Shown piece after piece: positions 8,301-17,640 of a DNA stretch of 27,610 bases. The translations under genes were made by a program, and so were the position numbers. The notes beneath the pieces were generated by a model. That model did no database searches. It worked only from the letters and a program-made list of their open reading frames with translations, and was not told the origin of the DNA. Where the stretch lies: assembly GCA_001642005.1 (NCBI GenBank), contig LWCA01000429.1, positions 1 to 27,610 of the forward strand, read 5' to 3'. How positions within the stretch are numbered: the stretch's first letter is position 1; every line of letters starts with the position of its first letter. The stretch comes from Intoshia linei (taxonomy: Eukaryota > Orthonectida > Rhopaluridae).

Positions 8301-10718
8301 AATCCAGCTTTCAGGAAAATTGACATTGAAGCTTATTTACCATCTAGAAAAAATTTTGGCGAAGTAATTTTGATATTAAATCAGCTCCAATCGTTTCATT
8401 ACAACAATAATTTTTCCAAAAATATTTTTTTGTTAGTTTTCTTTTCGAAACGGAGGGGTTTATATTAAAAGTTATTTTTCACCGGGATTACGTAGATTTC
8501 TAAGGTTGAAATTTTGTATTTTTATCAACTGGAATAAGTTGTATCAGAATAATCAGTTTTTTAAATTGTAGGACCATTGATTATTTCAAATTTTTGGTTT
8601 TAATAAAATAGTTTTAAAAAAAAAATGAATATTAAAATGTTTTGTTGACCTTGAAGGCGTCATTTTGTTTAATTGAAATTTTTTGTGTGTTGTAACTGGA
8701 TATAACTATCAATTATATATTTTTTTAAATTCTAAGGCTGTTTTCATTTTTTAAAAAAAGGATAATCTGGTATTTTTATCGTGAAAATGCACTTTTTTGG
8801 GTAATCTATATTAAAATAATGTTTATGATTTTAAAAATTATCCCCATAATTTATATTGTATAAAATCTAGGTCATTTTTTATTTTTTCAAAAAAAGAGTA
8901 ATTTGAGGATTAGACCTTGATAGACTCAATTTTTGAATATAACATTTTCGATAAAACATCACTCTCGAAAAAAGCTATTAGAAATAGGTATTCTTAAAAT
9001 TCTACGCTTATTACTTTCTTAAATAAATGGTAACAGACCAATAAATAAATAGACATACATTTTTAGCTAAATTACTTTACTTATACTGTATAAGTAAGGA
9101 TGACAAAGCTTAACATTAAACTCATATTTTTAAATTATCATGATATTAAGTGTCTTCAATCGAGACTCCCGATAATGCACACTGCTTGATGTAACCAATA
9201 TAACATTTTAATATATTGTAATTATGACATAATTAATAAATTTCCAATATTGCACATCATGTTAAAATAGGAAACCCTTAATGATCGGAGATCGCGTCAT
9301 ATGTCTCATTGCCCTACAAATTAGGATAAATTTTACTCCTTATTATCATGGTTGTTATTAAATATTTACATTATATCGTGAGTACATGATGTTTAATTTA
9401 ACTTATTTAGATTTCCAGTCTTTCTAATTGTACCGACTATCAGAGTGTACGATTAGGTATTAATTATACTGACAACGAAGATGAGTCACCTGTGCATACG
9501 GTAATATATTTGTAATTGAGATGGTCACTTTCCCAAATAATGTTAGAAAATTTAGAGGTGTTTTAGCAAATTTTAAAAGTGTATTATAGGAATTTTTCCA
9601 AGAATGTAATGTTTGTTCTAGGTCTAAGGTTCTAGCTTTCGTCGAGACCATCGATAGAAGGATCTCGTATACGGTAGGTTCAGCACTGGTAGTTCGTCGT
9701 AAAATCGTATGTTTGAAATTAATAATTTTTTTAATTACGCCATTGAAGCTACCATGTCAAAATTAATGTAAAATTTTCGATATTATTTAAAAAAATAAAT
9801 ATTACCTTTGTGATGTGTTCAGGAGTAAGGTGATTTCTTTAAAAAATTATGTGGTTTACATACATCTTTTTTGTGACAAGTGGTCCATCGTTGAAAAAGT
9901 TTGGGAACCACTGTTCTATGGAATGGTCCAGAAAAATTTTGTCAAGTAAATAGTTTCCGTTGATAATTTTCAAATTTCCACTGATTTAGGGGATATTTAT
10001 ATTTATAGGGTAATCTATGAATAAAAATTGTGAAAGTTGTATTTCAAGTTTAATTTTTCAAAATATTTTGTCTAAAACTACTTTAAAATTTAGTAATCTT
10101 AATTTTAAAACGACATTTTAAAGTTTTATCAAGAAAATATCTAAAACTAAAACTTAAATCAACCATTCTCAACGTGGATTAAACCATTGGGTCCATGCTA
10201 ACAATTGGATACCTGTATGAATAATTCAGTTTTTATCTATTTCTGTGCTCCGCCAAGGCCTAAGACTTTATATTATTTCATAACCACTTCAATTGATTTA
10301 CGGTATCACCCATCGTCTTAAAAAGGTTGAGAATGTCAAATGTTATCTATTTTAGCAGATTTATGTTATCCGATTTAATGTATAGTTGTAATTGACTATC
10401 ACTTTTTTAATTACAATTTTTCAAAAAACACACCAATGCGGTTTGTGGAACAAAAAATACCTTTAAATATTTAATACTTAATTTAGATCAATGGAACAGC
10501 TGGGGCACTCACCAGACTGATAATGGTGATTTTGGAGAATAACCAAGTTAATAATGTATTTTATATTTTTATATTGTACATCCGTATTTTAGAAAGTTAA
10601 AATTCCTAAAGTTCTAGAAAAATATATGGGATCTTCTTATCTACAAATGAATAGAATTGCTAAACAGATTCATTTATTACCTTCCAAAGTTTACAAAACT
10701 AAATTAAATGTCGTGTAA
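5345..10718 (+). CDS. SARS2: Mitochondrial seryl-tRNA synthetase, or its insect paralogue SLIMP; 14 exons, 407 residues
   Basis: Exons: 5345-5476, 5516-5581, 6061-6156, 6532-6581, 6621-6729, 6764-6811, 6963-7071, 7113-7158, 7359-7446, 8111-8220, 8270-8363, 9411-9500, 10487-10546 and 10593-10718. All phases agree. The first 35 residues are basic, rich in Asn/Leu and free of acidic residues, like a mitochondrial targeting peptide. The class II catalytic domain is clear from about residue 105. The serine-binding TxE is in LSGTGEIG (Thr197, Glu199). Motif 2 is CYRSE (Arg228, Glu230), followed by [14 protein letters not shown]. Next come [10 protein letters not shown], then [10 protein letters not shown] (316-330) and motif 3 [10 protein letters not shown] (Arg355). 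Two features are odd. The tRNA-binding coiled-coil arm expected before the catalytic core is nearly absent. The usual Arg-Arg after 'TDFQS' is Val-Arg. Introns at 5582-6060 and 6157-6531 could hide missed exons. Exons 1-2 rest on phase and position, with little homology. Confidence 0.85.
5625..5850 (+). repeat. Interspersed repeat in intron 2 of the seryl-tRNA synthetase gene
   Basis: Sister copy of 3930-4205 in the same orientation. It begins with 'GGTCAGAGCCGA' and 'AAGCTCGAGG', and its second half carries 'CTCAATTTGGAAAAATGAGAC' minus a few bases and 'TTTTCGTCGAGGCCTCG'. It has no coding content. Confidence 0.55.
7469..7865 (-). mobile_element. Helitron-like element end (hairpin + CTAG) in intron 9 of the synthetase gene
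   Basis: On the minus strand the element ends with a 24-nt hairpin (7501-7478; stem CTGTT/AACAG and TGTAC/GTACA), 5 nt (TCAAG), then CTAG at 7472-7469, followed by T. Inward (rightward) it shares 'CTCTGCCGAGGG'-like sequence at 7509-7520 and a long body (7676-7855) with the copy at 20400-20575, for example CGTTGTTGTAGTTTT and 'TAGATTT(T/C)(C/T)ACCCATAT'. No transposase is present. This is the 3' terminus of a Helitron-type element by its geometry. Confidence 0.65.
8021..8044. repeat. 24-bp perfect A+T-rich palindrome
   Basis: Two exact 12-nt half sites, TATATTCAATAA and its reverse complement, meet without a spacer. It lies in the intron upstream of synthetase exon 10. In DNA this rich in A+T it may be chance or a transposon remnant. 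Confidence 0.6.
8461..9065 (-). mobile_element. Body and distal end of Helitron-like repeat in intron 11 of the synthetase gene
   Basis: The stretch begins with the family phrase 'TTTTTCACCGGGA' (8474) and 'TATCAACTGGAATAAG', followed by degenerate tandem units ('AAAAAAAGGATAATCTGG', 'AAAAAAGAGTAATTTGAGG'). It ends with a tail 'ACTTTCTTAAATAAAtgg', also seen at 24890-24910. It may be the continuation of the hairpin-ended piece at 7469-7865, in which case exons 10-11 lie between the two parts. It could also be a second insertion. Confidence 0.55.
9066..9410. other. Intron 11 remainder of the synthetase gene, no feature seen
   Basis: A+T-rich intronic sequence without a recognisable repeat boundary or coding segment. 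The synthetase exon 12 acceptor (TTATTTAG) closes it. Confidence 0.4.
9894..9913. mobile_element. Solo end of a hAT-like element
   Basis: AAAAAGTTTGGGAACCACTG is the reverse complement of CAGTGGTTCCCAAACTTTTT, a terminal inverted repeat type common among insect and vertebrate hAT elements. I found no matching opposite end nearby, so only one terminus can be supported. It sits in synthetase intron 12. Confidence 0.5.
10164..10335. mobile_element. Possible 172-bp inverted-repeat element (MITE)
   Basis: Ends are CATTCTCAAC at 10164 and GTTGAGAATG at 10326-10335, exact reverse complements. The right end carries the AAAAGGTTGAGAA form typical of some hAT-type ends. Target duplication is unclear (TCAA on both sides, not at the same distance). 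It has no coding content and lies in synthetase intron 12. Confidence 0.4.
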
Positions 10719-10859
10719 ATCATGTTTTATATAAACACTTAATTTACCGTGACTCTCAAGTAGTACCCTGGTCGAGTCAAAACTGAAATTCTACTATCGT
10801 TATATTGTTCAAATTATTGAATTTATCCAAAAATATTTACCGTACATATAGGGCCGTAG

Positions 10860-11227
10860 AGGGGAAGGTTATGGGCCATACTGCCTAGGACTACAATCAC
10901 GAGGCGACTTTTTAAATTTATTAATAGGTAATGTTGGAAAATTTTTTAAGTGTACCAAAATTTCCATAACCAATGCAATTTGCAAGGGTTATTTTAATTT
11001 TTAGATAATGAACAATCGATTAAGAGGTGCCATTTTTGAAAAAAATTTTATAAGGCTTTATAATTTCCATCTGGCCTGGGCGTACCCAAAATACCCGTTT
11101 TTTTAAAGAATGAAGTCACAAGATTTTATAAAATATAAATTTTGGATAGTTTTTAAAATGATGAGCATTATGAAAAAATCAACCCTCGGCAGAGCTGTTT
11201 TTGTACAAAGTATAACACGCAAACTAA
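10860..11227 (+). mobile_element. Decayed Helitron-like copy ending in hairpin + CTAA
   Basis: The right end has CCCTCGGCAGAGCTG (11183-11197), a 24-nt imperfect hairpin (11195-11218), 5 nt (GCAAA), then CTAA at 11224-11227. This is the same geometry as the ends at 7469, 19299 and 25695, but the following base is A, not T. The left part is strongly diverged and its start is my estimate. It lies between the synthetase and PIN1. Confidence 0.5.
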
Positions 11228-11592
11228 AGTTGTTTACTTGTATTGTACAAAATTAACATTATATAAATTAATCTAAAGTTTTCATAATATATTCGTGAAA
11301 TTTCTCTGGCACTACAAGTTGGGCTCAGCCCACGGTTGACTGCACTACATGTGTACCAATTTAACTTTTTTTATAAATTGTTGCCAAATTTTCGTTACCC
11401 TATAAATTATAATACTAAATATGACTAATACTAATAGATAATATTGGCACAGCTCTATCAATAAATTTTTGTCATTTTTTTAATATTTGCAGGATACAAT
11501 CGTAGTGCATTCGTAAAAATCATAAACTTGTTAGTTAATAAAATAAAGTTTGCACTTCATTTATATATTAATTTTAATTTGTCTGTGCATTA

Positions 11593-12132
11593 ATGGAAAG
11601 TAAATTACCATCCGGATGGAAAGAAATGATTAGCAAAAAAACTGGTTAGTTAGTGCACTTTAAAATGTAAACTTACACTAGGAAAAAAATATTATTTAAA
11701 CCTTAAAACAAACACGAGTCAATGGGAATTTCCAGCCACTGACGCTGGTGAAATGTCCTGTGTAAGTTGTCGACATTTACTAGTGAAACATCAAGACTCA
11801 AGAAAACCATCATCTTGGAGAGAAGCTGAAATACTACGAACAAAGGAAGAAGCAATAGAAATCATAACAAGTGAATATAATTTACTAATTTTCTAATTTT
11901 CTTCAATTTAGGATACGAAGACATTGTTCGTTCAAATCCTGCAAAATTCCCAGAATTGGCATCTCAATACAGTGACTGTAGTTCCGCAAAACGGGGAGGC
12001 GATTTAGGAGAATTTACAGAGGGACAAATGCAAAAGTCTTTCGAAAATGCAGCCTTCAAACTTGGAATTGGAGAAATATCTAGTATTGTGGATAGTGCGT
12101 CTGGGTTGCATATTATTCAACGATACGGATAA
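11593..12132 (+). CDS. PIN1: PIN1-type peptidyl-prolyl isomerase (WW + parvulin), 3 exons, 153 residues
   Basis: Exons: 11593-11644, 11682-11870 and 11912-12132, with introns of 37 and 41 nt. The protein isomerises phospho-Ser/Thr-Pro bonds in the nucleus and cytosol. The WW domain (residues 5-38) shows LPSGW (Trp9) and SQWEFP (Trp32). The parvulin domain (about 43-153) keeps the catalytic set: His49 in CRHLLVKH, Cys103 in SDCSSAK and His147 in LHIIQR. The phosphate-binding basic pair, Arg-Arg in human PIN1, is Arg58-Lys59 here, within [10 protein letters not shown]. The length is close to human PIN1 (163) and Drosophila dodo (166). The start is the only ATG before the WW domain. The poly(A) signal AATAAA occurs twice just after the stop (near 12144 and 12156). 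It converges on the CK2 beta gene 45 bp away. Confidence 0.97.
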
Positions 12133-12177
12133 AGACTTGTATAATAAATGTTTATAAATAAACTATATTCATGTACG

Positions 12178-13004
12178 TTATTCCATTTCTGCATTAACTT
12201 GAAGCATTTTTGATTTTTTCAATTGGTATTCATATGCTTTTGGGTGAATTTTGAAACCGTAAAGTCTATAAAACGTGTAAATATGTAAATAGTGGTATTG
12301 AACCTTTTTTCAAATTTATCGGTTGATTTTTCTACCACCAACTCAGGGTGAGTCATGAAGAACATTTGTGGAAACCCTGTTCCAAAATAAGCACCATCGA
12401 TACTGCTGTGTCTGGAGGATTTAGGATGAAATACATCATCACAAGATGGACAGTAAAGGTAGACTGTCTGGTCACAAATAACATCACTTAAACCTAAAAA
12501 TTGTAAAAAAAAAATTTTTAACCAAACCTATCGGCAATGTGTGTCTCTTTTTGCAAAGGTATCTAGGGCACATGAGAAAGTCCCCTCTATGCCATTTCTC
12601 TATCTTATAATATTAGATAATATTCGTATTCATTATACCATTTGTGCTATTCCACGTGTCGTCATAATGTAGCGGGCATGGATGAGACCATATAACAACT
12701 CTGCTGAAGTTTCTATTCTGTCGTAATTGTCTTCTACCTCAGTTTCTTCAGTATCTAATTAATGCATATAAAACGGTAAATAGGTCTTTTACCTGGTTCC
12801 AAATCCAATATTTGATCTAAAGCCAAACGATAGTTTGGCACAAAGTCGCTAATACCGGTCAAGTTAAATTTGTCTTGTATATATTCTTCATCGATCTAAA
12901 CCAATTTAGTCACGTTGAGACAAAAACGATACCTCGCAAAAGAATTCGTTACCCTTCAAATGGCAAAACCAACTGATCCACGAAATTTCTTCGGAGCTAC
13001 TCAT
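12178..13004 (-). CDS. CSNK2B: Casein kinase II regulatory subunit beta, 6 exons, 214 residues
   Basis: Exons: 13004-12933, 12895-12793, 12754-12639, 12603-12528, 12493-12304 and 12265-12178. Introns are 37, 38, 35, 34, 38 and so on, all phase-consistent. The protein is the dimeric regulatory subunit that joins two catalytic subunits of CK2. It starts [14 protein letters not shown], with the N-terminal serine/acidic autophosphorylation site intact. [14 protein letters not shown], the acidic loop [12 protein letters not shown] and [11 protein letters not shown] follow. The zinc-finger dimerisation cysteines fall at 109, 114, 137 and 140, exactly as in human CK2 beta (CPRYLC, CPSC). [15 protein letters not shown] and YGFKIHP follow. 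Length is 214 against 215 in human, but mid-region and tail residues differ much, so a fast-evolving or secondary copy (like testis-type paralogues in flies) is possible. The exon 4 acceptor (ATAAG at 12604) is chosen by phase. Confidence 0.96.
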
Positions 13005-13246
13005 TTCAAAATTTTATGAACGTTAATTTGTTACTATAACTAGACAACATGTATGTTGCTTACAAAGTTCGTTTTAACAAAATTATATTAATGTATCCAC
13101 ATAAAAATAGTATCGATTGCAATTTTGAACCAACGTTGTAAGTGAATGTACTCAATTTACTAAAATATCGATACATGTGGAATGTTTTTATTATAGGATT
13201 CTAATGTACATTCATGTGTATTTTTACATTTGATAAATTAGACTAA
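13005..13246. promoter_or_regulatory. Short bidirectional intergenic region between CK2 beta and the 96-residue gene
   Basis: Only 242 bp separate the two divergent start codons, so both promoters must lie here or overlap the genes. The right gene's start overlaps a 16-bp palindrome (ATGCATTTAAATGCAT at 13247-13262). No TATA box stands out. Confidence 0.5.
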
Positions 13247-13537
13247 ATGCATTTAAATGCATTTTCTCCTGAAGACTTGTTAAATCGAGCAGATGAATTA
13301 AAAATTACAGATATTGAACAATGGTACTTATCAGAACTGTTGGAACAAAATTCGAAAGAGTGTATTTTATTTAAAGAAGAAGCATTTTCTCAACTGGTTA
13401 AATTAGGAATAAAATACGAAATTGACCCTGCAATGTTTTGGGAAAAATTTTACAATTTTCTCAATGAATCTACTACACAACCACGCGTAGTCGCCGTCAG
13501 CTTTGTGATTGAATTCGAAAACTACATGTTGGATTAA
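13247..13537 (+). CDS. Uncharacterised intronless protein, 96 residues
   Basis: I do not recognise the family. The frame is open from ATG to TAA with no intron. Composition looks like a real folded helical protein: two tryptophans (WYLSELLEQ and FWEKFY), a cysteine, alternating acidic and hydrophobic residues, and few low-complexity runs. No signal peptide or membrane segment is visible. It lies between the CK2 beta start (242 bp) and the p23 stop (98 bp), so it fills the only gap in a compact cluster. This supports a real gene over a chance frame, since chance open frames this long are rare in DNA so rich in TAA and TAG. A spliced extension cannot be excluded. Confidence 0.65.
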   Translation: MHLNAFSPEDLLNRADELKITDIEQWYLSELLEQNSKECILFKEEAFSQLVKLGIKYEIDPAMFWEKFYNFLNESTTQPRVVAVSFVIEFENYMLD

Positions 13538-13635
13538 TGTACTACACTTTATTATAAATAATTTATGCGACTACATCGTTCTCTTTTTTTTCAACTTTTT
13601 CCAATTCTGGTATAGCTAAAATTAATGTAAGCAAA

Positions 13636-14310
13636 TCAATTGCAATTGTTACGTTCATCGTCGCTGTTTTCTTCGTCGTCACTGTCCGCGCCCTAAATAA
13701 GATTAAAATTATTTTTAAAATAAAGTACTTCTAGGTCTGGCATGTTTGGCATTCCACCGGCTCCACCCATCATCTACATTTGATATAAATAGTATTTTAA
13801 CTACTTACATTGTTGAAATTGGAAAAGTCGTCGCCTTTTTCTTCCGTGTCTGAATCTTCTTCGTCTTTCCACAAAGCGAAATCAGTTTTTAACCAAAAGA
13901 CTTTTGCGGATTCTTTCAATAAACGAGGCCAGTAATCACCGGCTGTTTTTCGTTTAATGTATAGTCTGACAAATCTGTCTGTAAGGCATTTTTTCGATGT
14001 CTAAACGTTTAAATAAAATTACCAATTAAATTCTTACCGATGGATCAATTTCTTCATAAACATTAAATGATAGTTTGTACAATTTATTCCCCTCTGATTT
14101 TCCTCTAAATTTTGTAAAAAATCAGAAAATCTCAAGATTACTTGAATGTTATACAATTTTCCTGAACATCGATTTCAGGATTTTTACAATCTACCACGTT
14201 GAAGGTTATGTAAATGCCATCGCGTCTTTGAGCCCACATAACTGAAGGTACATATACTTTTCTACATAAACAGTTAAAATATTTTTAAATTAAATTTACG
14301 TTTCACACAT
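13636..14310 (-). CDS. PTGES3: HSP90 co-chaperone p23 (prostaglandin E synthase 3 family), 6 exons, 163 residues
   Basis: Exons: 14310-14300, 14261-14142, 14104-14038, 14000-13809, 13773-13729 and 13692-13636. Introns are 35-38 nt. The protein binds the ATP-bound HSP90 dimer and stabilises client complexes in the cytosol. The CS beta-sandwich domain begins at about residue 9 (PSVMWAQRRDGIYITFNV) and ends near 95 with the family hallmark YWPRLLKESAKVFWLKTDF. An acidic tail follows (WKDEEDSDTEEEKGDDF, a Gly/Met-rich MMGGAGGMPNMP segment, then GADSDDEENSDDE), as expected for p23. Length matches human p23 (160). The first exon holds only Met-Cys-Glu plus two bases. It was chosen because phase and the GT..AG signals fit and no in-frame ATG lies before the CS domain in exon 2 apart from the internal Met in VMW. 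Confidence 0.95.
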
Positions 14311-15487
14311 TTCAGTTTTTTTAATGTTAACAGTAAACGATAATGAATTTGAGTTAAATTAATCTCTAATGACACCTTCATTGTTATAAACTTAATTTTA
14401 GTATTTTCAAAAGTTGTCACTGACAATGTCATTACAATGTACAAAAGTTTAACGATTTTTATTGCGGCGTTTCGATGCAAGTAAATTTGGTTGAATTAGC
14501 CAAAACTTTTTTTGTAAATTAACACATATTCTTTTAAATAATTTTTTTTGGAATTACCGACAACAACTCAATGACGTTTAGTTTACTTTCTAATGATTAT
14601 AATCATTAGTGAGCATTGTTGTAATGTGATGTGTATAAAAATTTTGTATATAAATTATATCATTTGATGTACAGTCTCCAAAAACCCGTGTTGCTTTTAT
14701 CCAAAAAGACCCACTCTTCACTATCCAGTGTAATACAATCTAAGTCCTTATTAACGGAATTTTTTTAGCGGAAATTTCATTTTAACGAAATCTTGAATTA
14801 TTTATTTTTTCTTGACGAATTTGTATGAATCAAAAATTTTATCTCTAAAGCTTTAGAATTTTTTTTTAATTACTATCGTACATATAAACTCATTTTTTAC
14901 TAATTAGGTAAAGCGACCAGAAATACATTTTTTGGCAACACCGAAAAACGTACTAAATACATACAGTCATTTCTCGTTTTTAAATCCATTAAATTTAACA
15001 ATATCTCGAATACGAGTTTAGTCTACTAGCTATTTGAAAACTTCAAAATTTATAATTCAAATTTATATAGAATTTTGATTTGATTTAAGTTTTTTTATTA
15101 ATTTCTTTTATCCAACCGTCATTTTTAAAAAATTTTATATGGGTCTACTTCTGGATTTTAAAGCACCTGCTTGTATGTACATTTGTTTTTAAACTGAAAA
15201 TTTTTAAAAATAGTGTAATAAGTAATGTAACTCATGTGCAATGTACATCAGGAGTCGACAACTACAACTACTTAGTAACTCAGAATAATTTTGATATCAA
15301 TTGAAATAATTTAGTGGGAGAATAACATCTGTATTTTATATTATTGGATTTATGAAATGCATAAATTTATTGACTTTTCCCAATTAGTAAAATAAAATTA
15401 TAAATTAACAACAAGTAAATTAAATTTACGTTTGAAAACATTTAAAAATAATTAACGAATCTGATAAAAAAATAAATTATACACATA
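14311..15487. other. Gene-free A+T-rich stretch upstream of p23
   Basis: I see no coding region. A perfect 20-bp palindrome lies at 14590-14609 (CTAATGATTA and its reverse complement). The p23 promoter must lie at the left end, but no TATA or initiator motif is convincing. Confidence 0.4.
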
Positions 15488-16410
15488 TTCTCCCAATGTG
15501 ACCATATGGTCAAATACGCTTAACACTGCATATATTAAACTACTGGTTGAAATGTTTCAAAAATATCAGCAACAATAGATACTGAATGTATCCTTGATAT
15601 CGTTTATCCAAAATTGAAAATACTTTCTATAAAATGGAGAAAAAAGTATTTAGTTTTAATTTAATTTTTTTTAAGAAAAAAAAGTTTTTACCTGTGGACG
15701 GTAATAAACGAAATGAATAATCTTATAACCATGAAAAATAAATTGCACAAGCCTACACAATTCTAAATATGTCATACATTAATCTGTACTTTGCTTAATA
15801 TCAAAGTTATTTACCTTTTAATATTTCCATTTTGTTTGACCATCAGGGACGGATTCAAGGGGTGCAGAAAGTGCAGTTGAACCCCTAAATATTTAAAAAA
15901 AAATTTAATTAATGTTTTGTAAAATAACTGAAAAAGGTTTTAATTTATTAAGACAATATAGATAGCGCATAACATTACATGAACAATTGATCATGTGACT
16001 TGATGCCTTTTGTTACATGCACGTCTGTGTGGACTGGGCCTCATGAATTGACACTATGACTATAATTTTAATATTAAAAGTTTGGTTAATGAATTTGAAT
16101 TATTTCATTCAAGAAGACTGGACTTAATTGATTTGGAATTATTTAATGAACAAAATTAATTTCTTTATTTTTTGTGCTGATCATTTTTTTATTTTTGCGA
16201 AAAAATACAAATTTGGAAACTCTATTGTATAACAACTTTAAATGAAATTAAAAAAGACACTTTAAAATCAAACTAGACGTCTTGATATTAAAAGAGACGC
16301 TCCTAAAAAAAATTTTGCCTTAGGCGAAGTTAAATATATTCCTCGATTCGCTCGCACCCATTAACTAGCTCTTGGATCTGCCCCTGACCATATGTGCGAA
16401 CATTGGGAGA
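15488..16410. mobile_element. Inverted-repeat element (MITE) split by a later insertion
   Basis: The left end reads TTCTCCCAATGT then GACCATATGGTCAAA. The right end, reverse-complemented, reads TTCTCCCAATGT, TCGC, then ACATATGGTC, interrupted by the inner element at 15844-16386. When the inner element and one copy of its target duplication are removed, the right arm continues GGTCAAA, lengthening the terminal match to about 25 bp. The uninterrupted element would be about 375 bp. No coding content is visible. Superfamily and target duplication are unclear. Confidence 0.6.
15844..16386. mobile_element. Inner 543-bp inverted-repeat element, hAT-like ends
   Basis: The left end is CAGGGACGGATTCAAGG. 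The right end, reverse-complemented, is CAGGGGCAGATCCAAGA, about 15 of 20 positions identical. The direct repeat ACCAT flanks both sides (15839-15843 and 16387-16391), and with the terminal TG the repeat extends to TGACCAT. A 5-bp duplication is not the 8 bp usual for hAT, so assignment rests on end sequence only. No transposase is visible, so this is a non-autonomous element. Confidence 0.55.
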
Positions 16411-16429
16411 AAATGGGTTAATCTGAAAA

Positions 16430-17640
16430 GTATAAAAAAACTAACAAACTAATAGTCCTAGAATTATAAAAATAATCACAACTAATACAATTATTTCAGA
16501 TTACATACAAAAAAAAATTTCAATCTCACAAACTTATGTCTTCAAGGTCAAAAAAGGAATTTAATATTACTCTTTTTTTTTGGAAATCATTTCAAAAATA
16601 TTCAATAATTAATGGTCCTAGAATTTAAAAAAGATTAGCATGATAAAATTTATTCCAGTTGATCTAGAGACAAAATGTTAATCTCATAAATCCATATATT
16701 CTTAGTCAAAAACCAATTTTAATATAAATATTTTTATCAATCACTATTTTTCAAATCCTACCTAATATTCATACCTAATTTACCTAATACATACATAATG
16801 TTTCAATACATACATTTCTAATACAGTTTTTCCCAGAACGTGTTTTTATCTATTTTTTAGTTTCATAATTTGAGTCCTTCAGTGTATAAAACACAATTTT
16901 CCCCTTTTTTAAAAATAAAATTATCCCAAAAATTTAATAAAACATACATTATTGAATGCGTTTAAAAATCATTAACATTGTCGAAAATGTCAGCCTCAGA
17001 AACGCGTACTTTCATGATCAAAACCACAAATTACCCTTTGTTTTAAAAATAAAACATGTCCTAAAATTTTATAAAACATACATTATAGGAGAGTTTTTAA
17101 AATTATAAGCATTATAATAAATGGCAACCTCAAAAAAGAGCAATTTCCCTATCAAAACCACAGATTACCCTTTTTAAAAATAAAAACAGCTTTAGAATTT
17201 TAAAAAAAATTACAGATAATACAGTTATATCTAGTGAACATACCAATAAAATTTTCAATCTGACAAAGTGATACCTTCACGGTCAAAAAAGCACTTTGGT
17301 ATTTTTATTTTTTATTTCGAAAAAATTTGACATAATTAACAGTCCTACAATTAAAAAAAAGATTATTCTGAAACAGCTTATTCCAGTTGATATAATTACA
17401 AAAGTTCAACTCCAGAAATCTACGAATTCACGGTGAAAAATAATTTTTAATATATTATTAACCAATATTTTTCAAATATTTCGAATTAAGATAAAAATTG
17501 AAAATGTAAATTAGATCCTACAATTACAAAAAAAATGTATATTGAAGTCTACACATTTCCAATAAAGAAATATGGTTAAAAATTTCAAAAATTGATTTTT
17601 TTTGTTTTTTGTTCATTTTCAAAAATTTTTTTTTTAGATT
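16430..17640 (-). mobile_element. Long inverted copy of the Helitron-like family with degenerate tandem units
   Basis: On the minus strand this matches the body at 20400-21360. Landmarks on the plus strand as written: CAAAACCACAAATTACCC (17020), AAAACCACAGATTACCC (17155), 'TTCACGGTCAAAAAAGCAC' (17278), 'TTATTCCAGTTGATAT' (17379) and 'TTCACGGTGAAAAATAATTTT' minus its last base (17429). Successive 'AATTACCC' cores are spaced about 130 bp apart. The hairpin end is missing on the right. No protein-coding segment is visible. Confidence 0.6.

Noticed and set aside
9460-9651. 63-codon minus-strand frame, with a Trp/Lys-rich start
   Set aside because: It overlaps synthetase exon 12 in antisense. The first part is more G+C-rich and could be a transposon scrap, but I could not assign it to a family.
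14274-14480. 68-codon minus-strand frame upstream of p23
   Set aside because: It overlaps p23 exon 1 in another frame and has no recognisable domain.
15497-15512. GACCATATGGTC palindrome taken as an operator
   Set aside because: It is part of the terminal inverted repeat of the outer element at 15488-16410.
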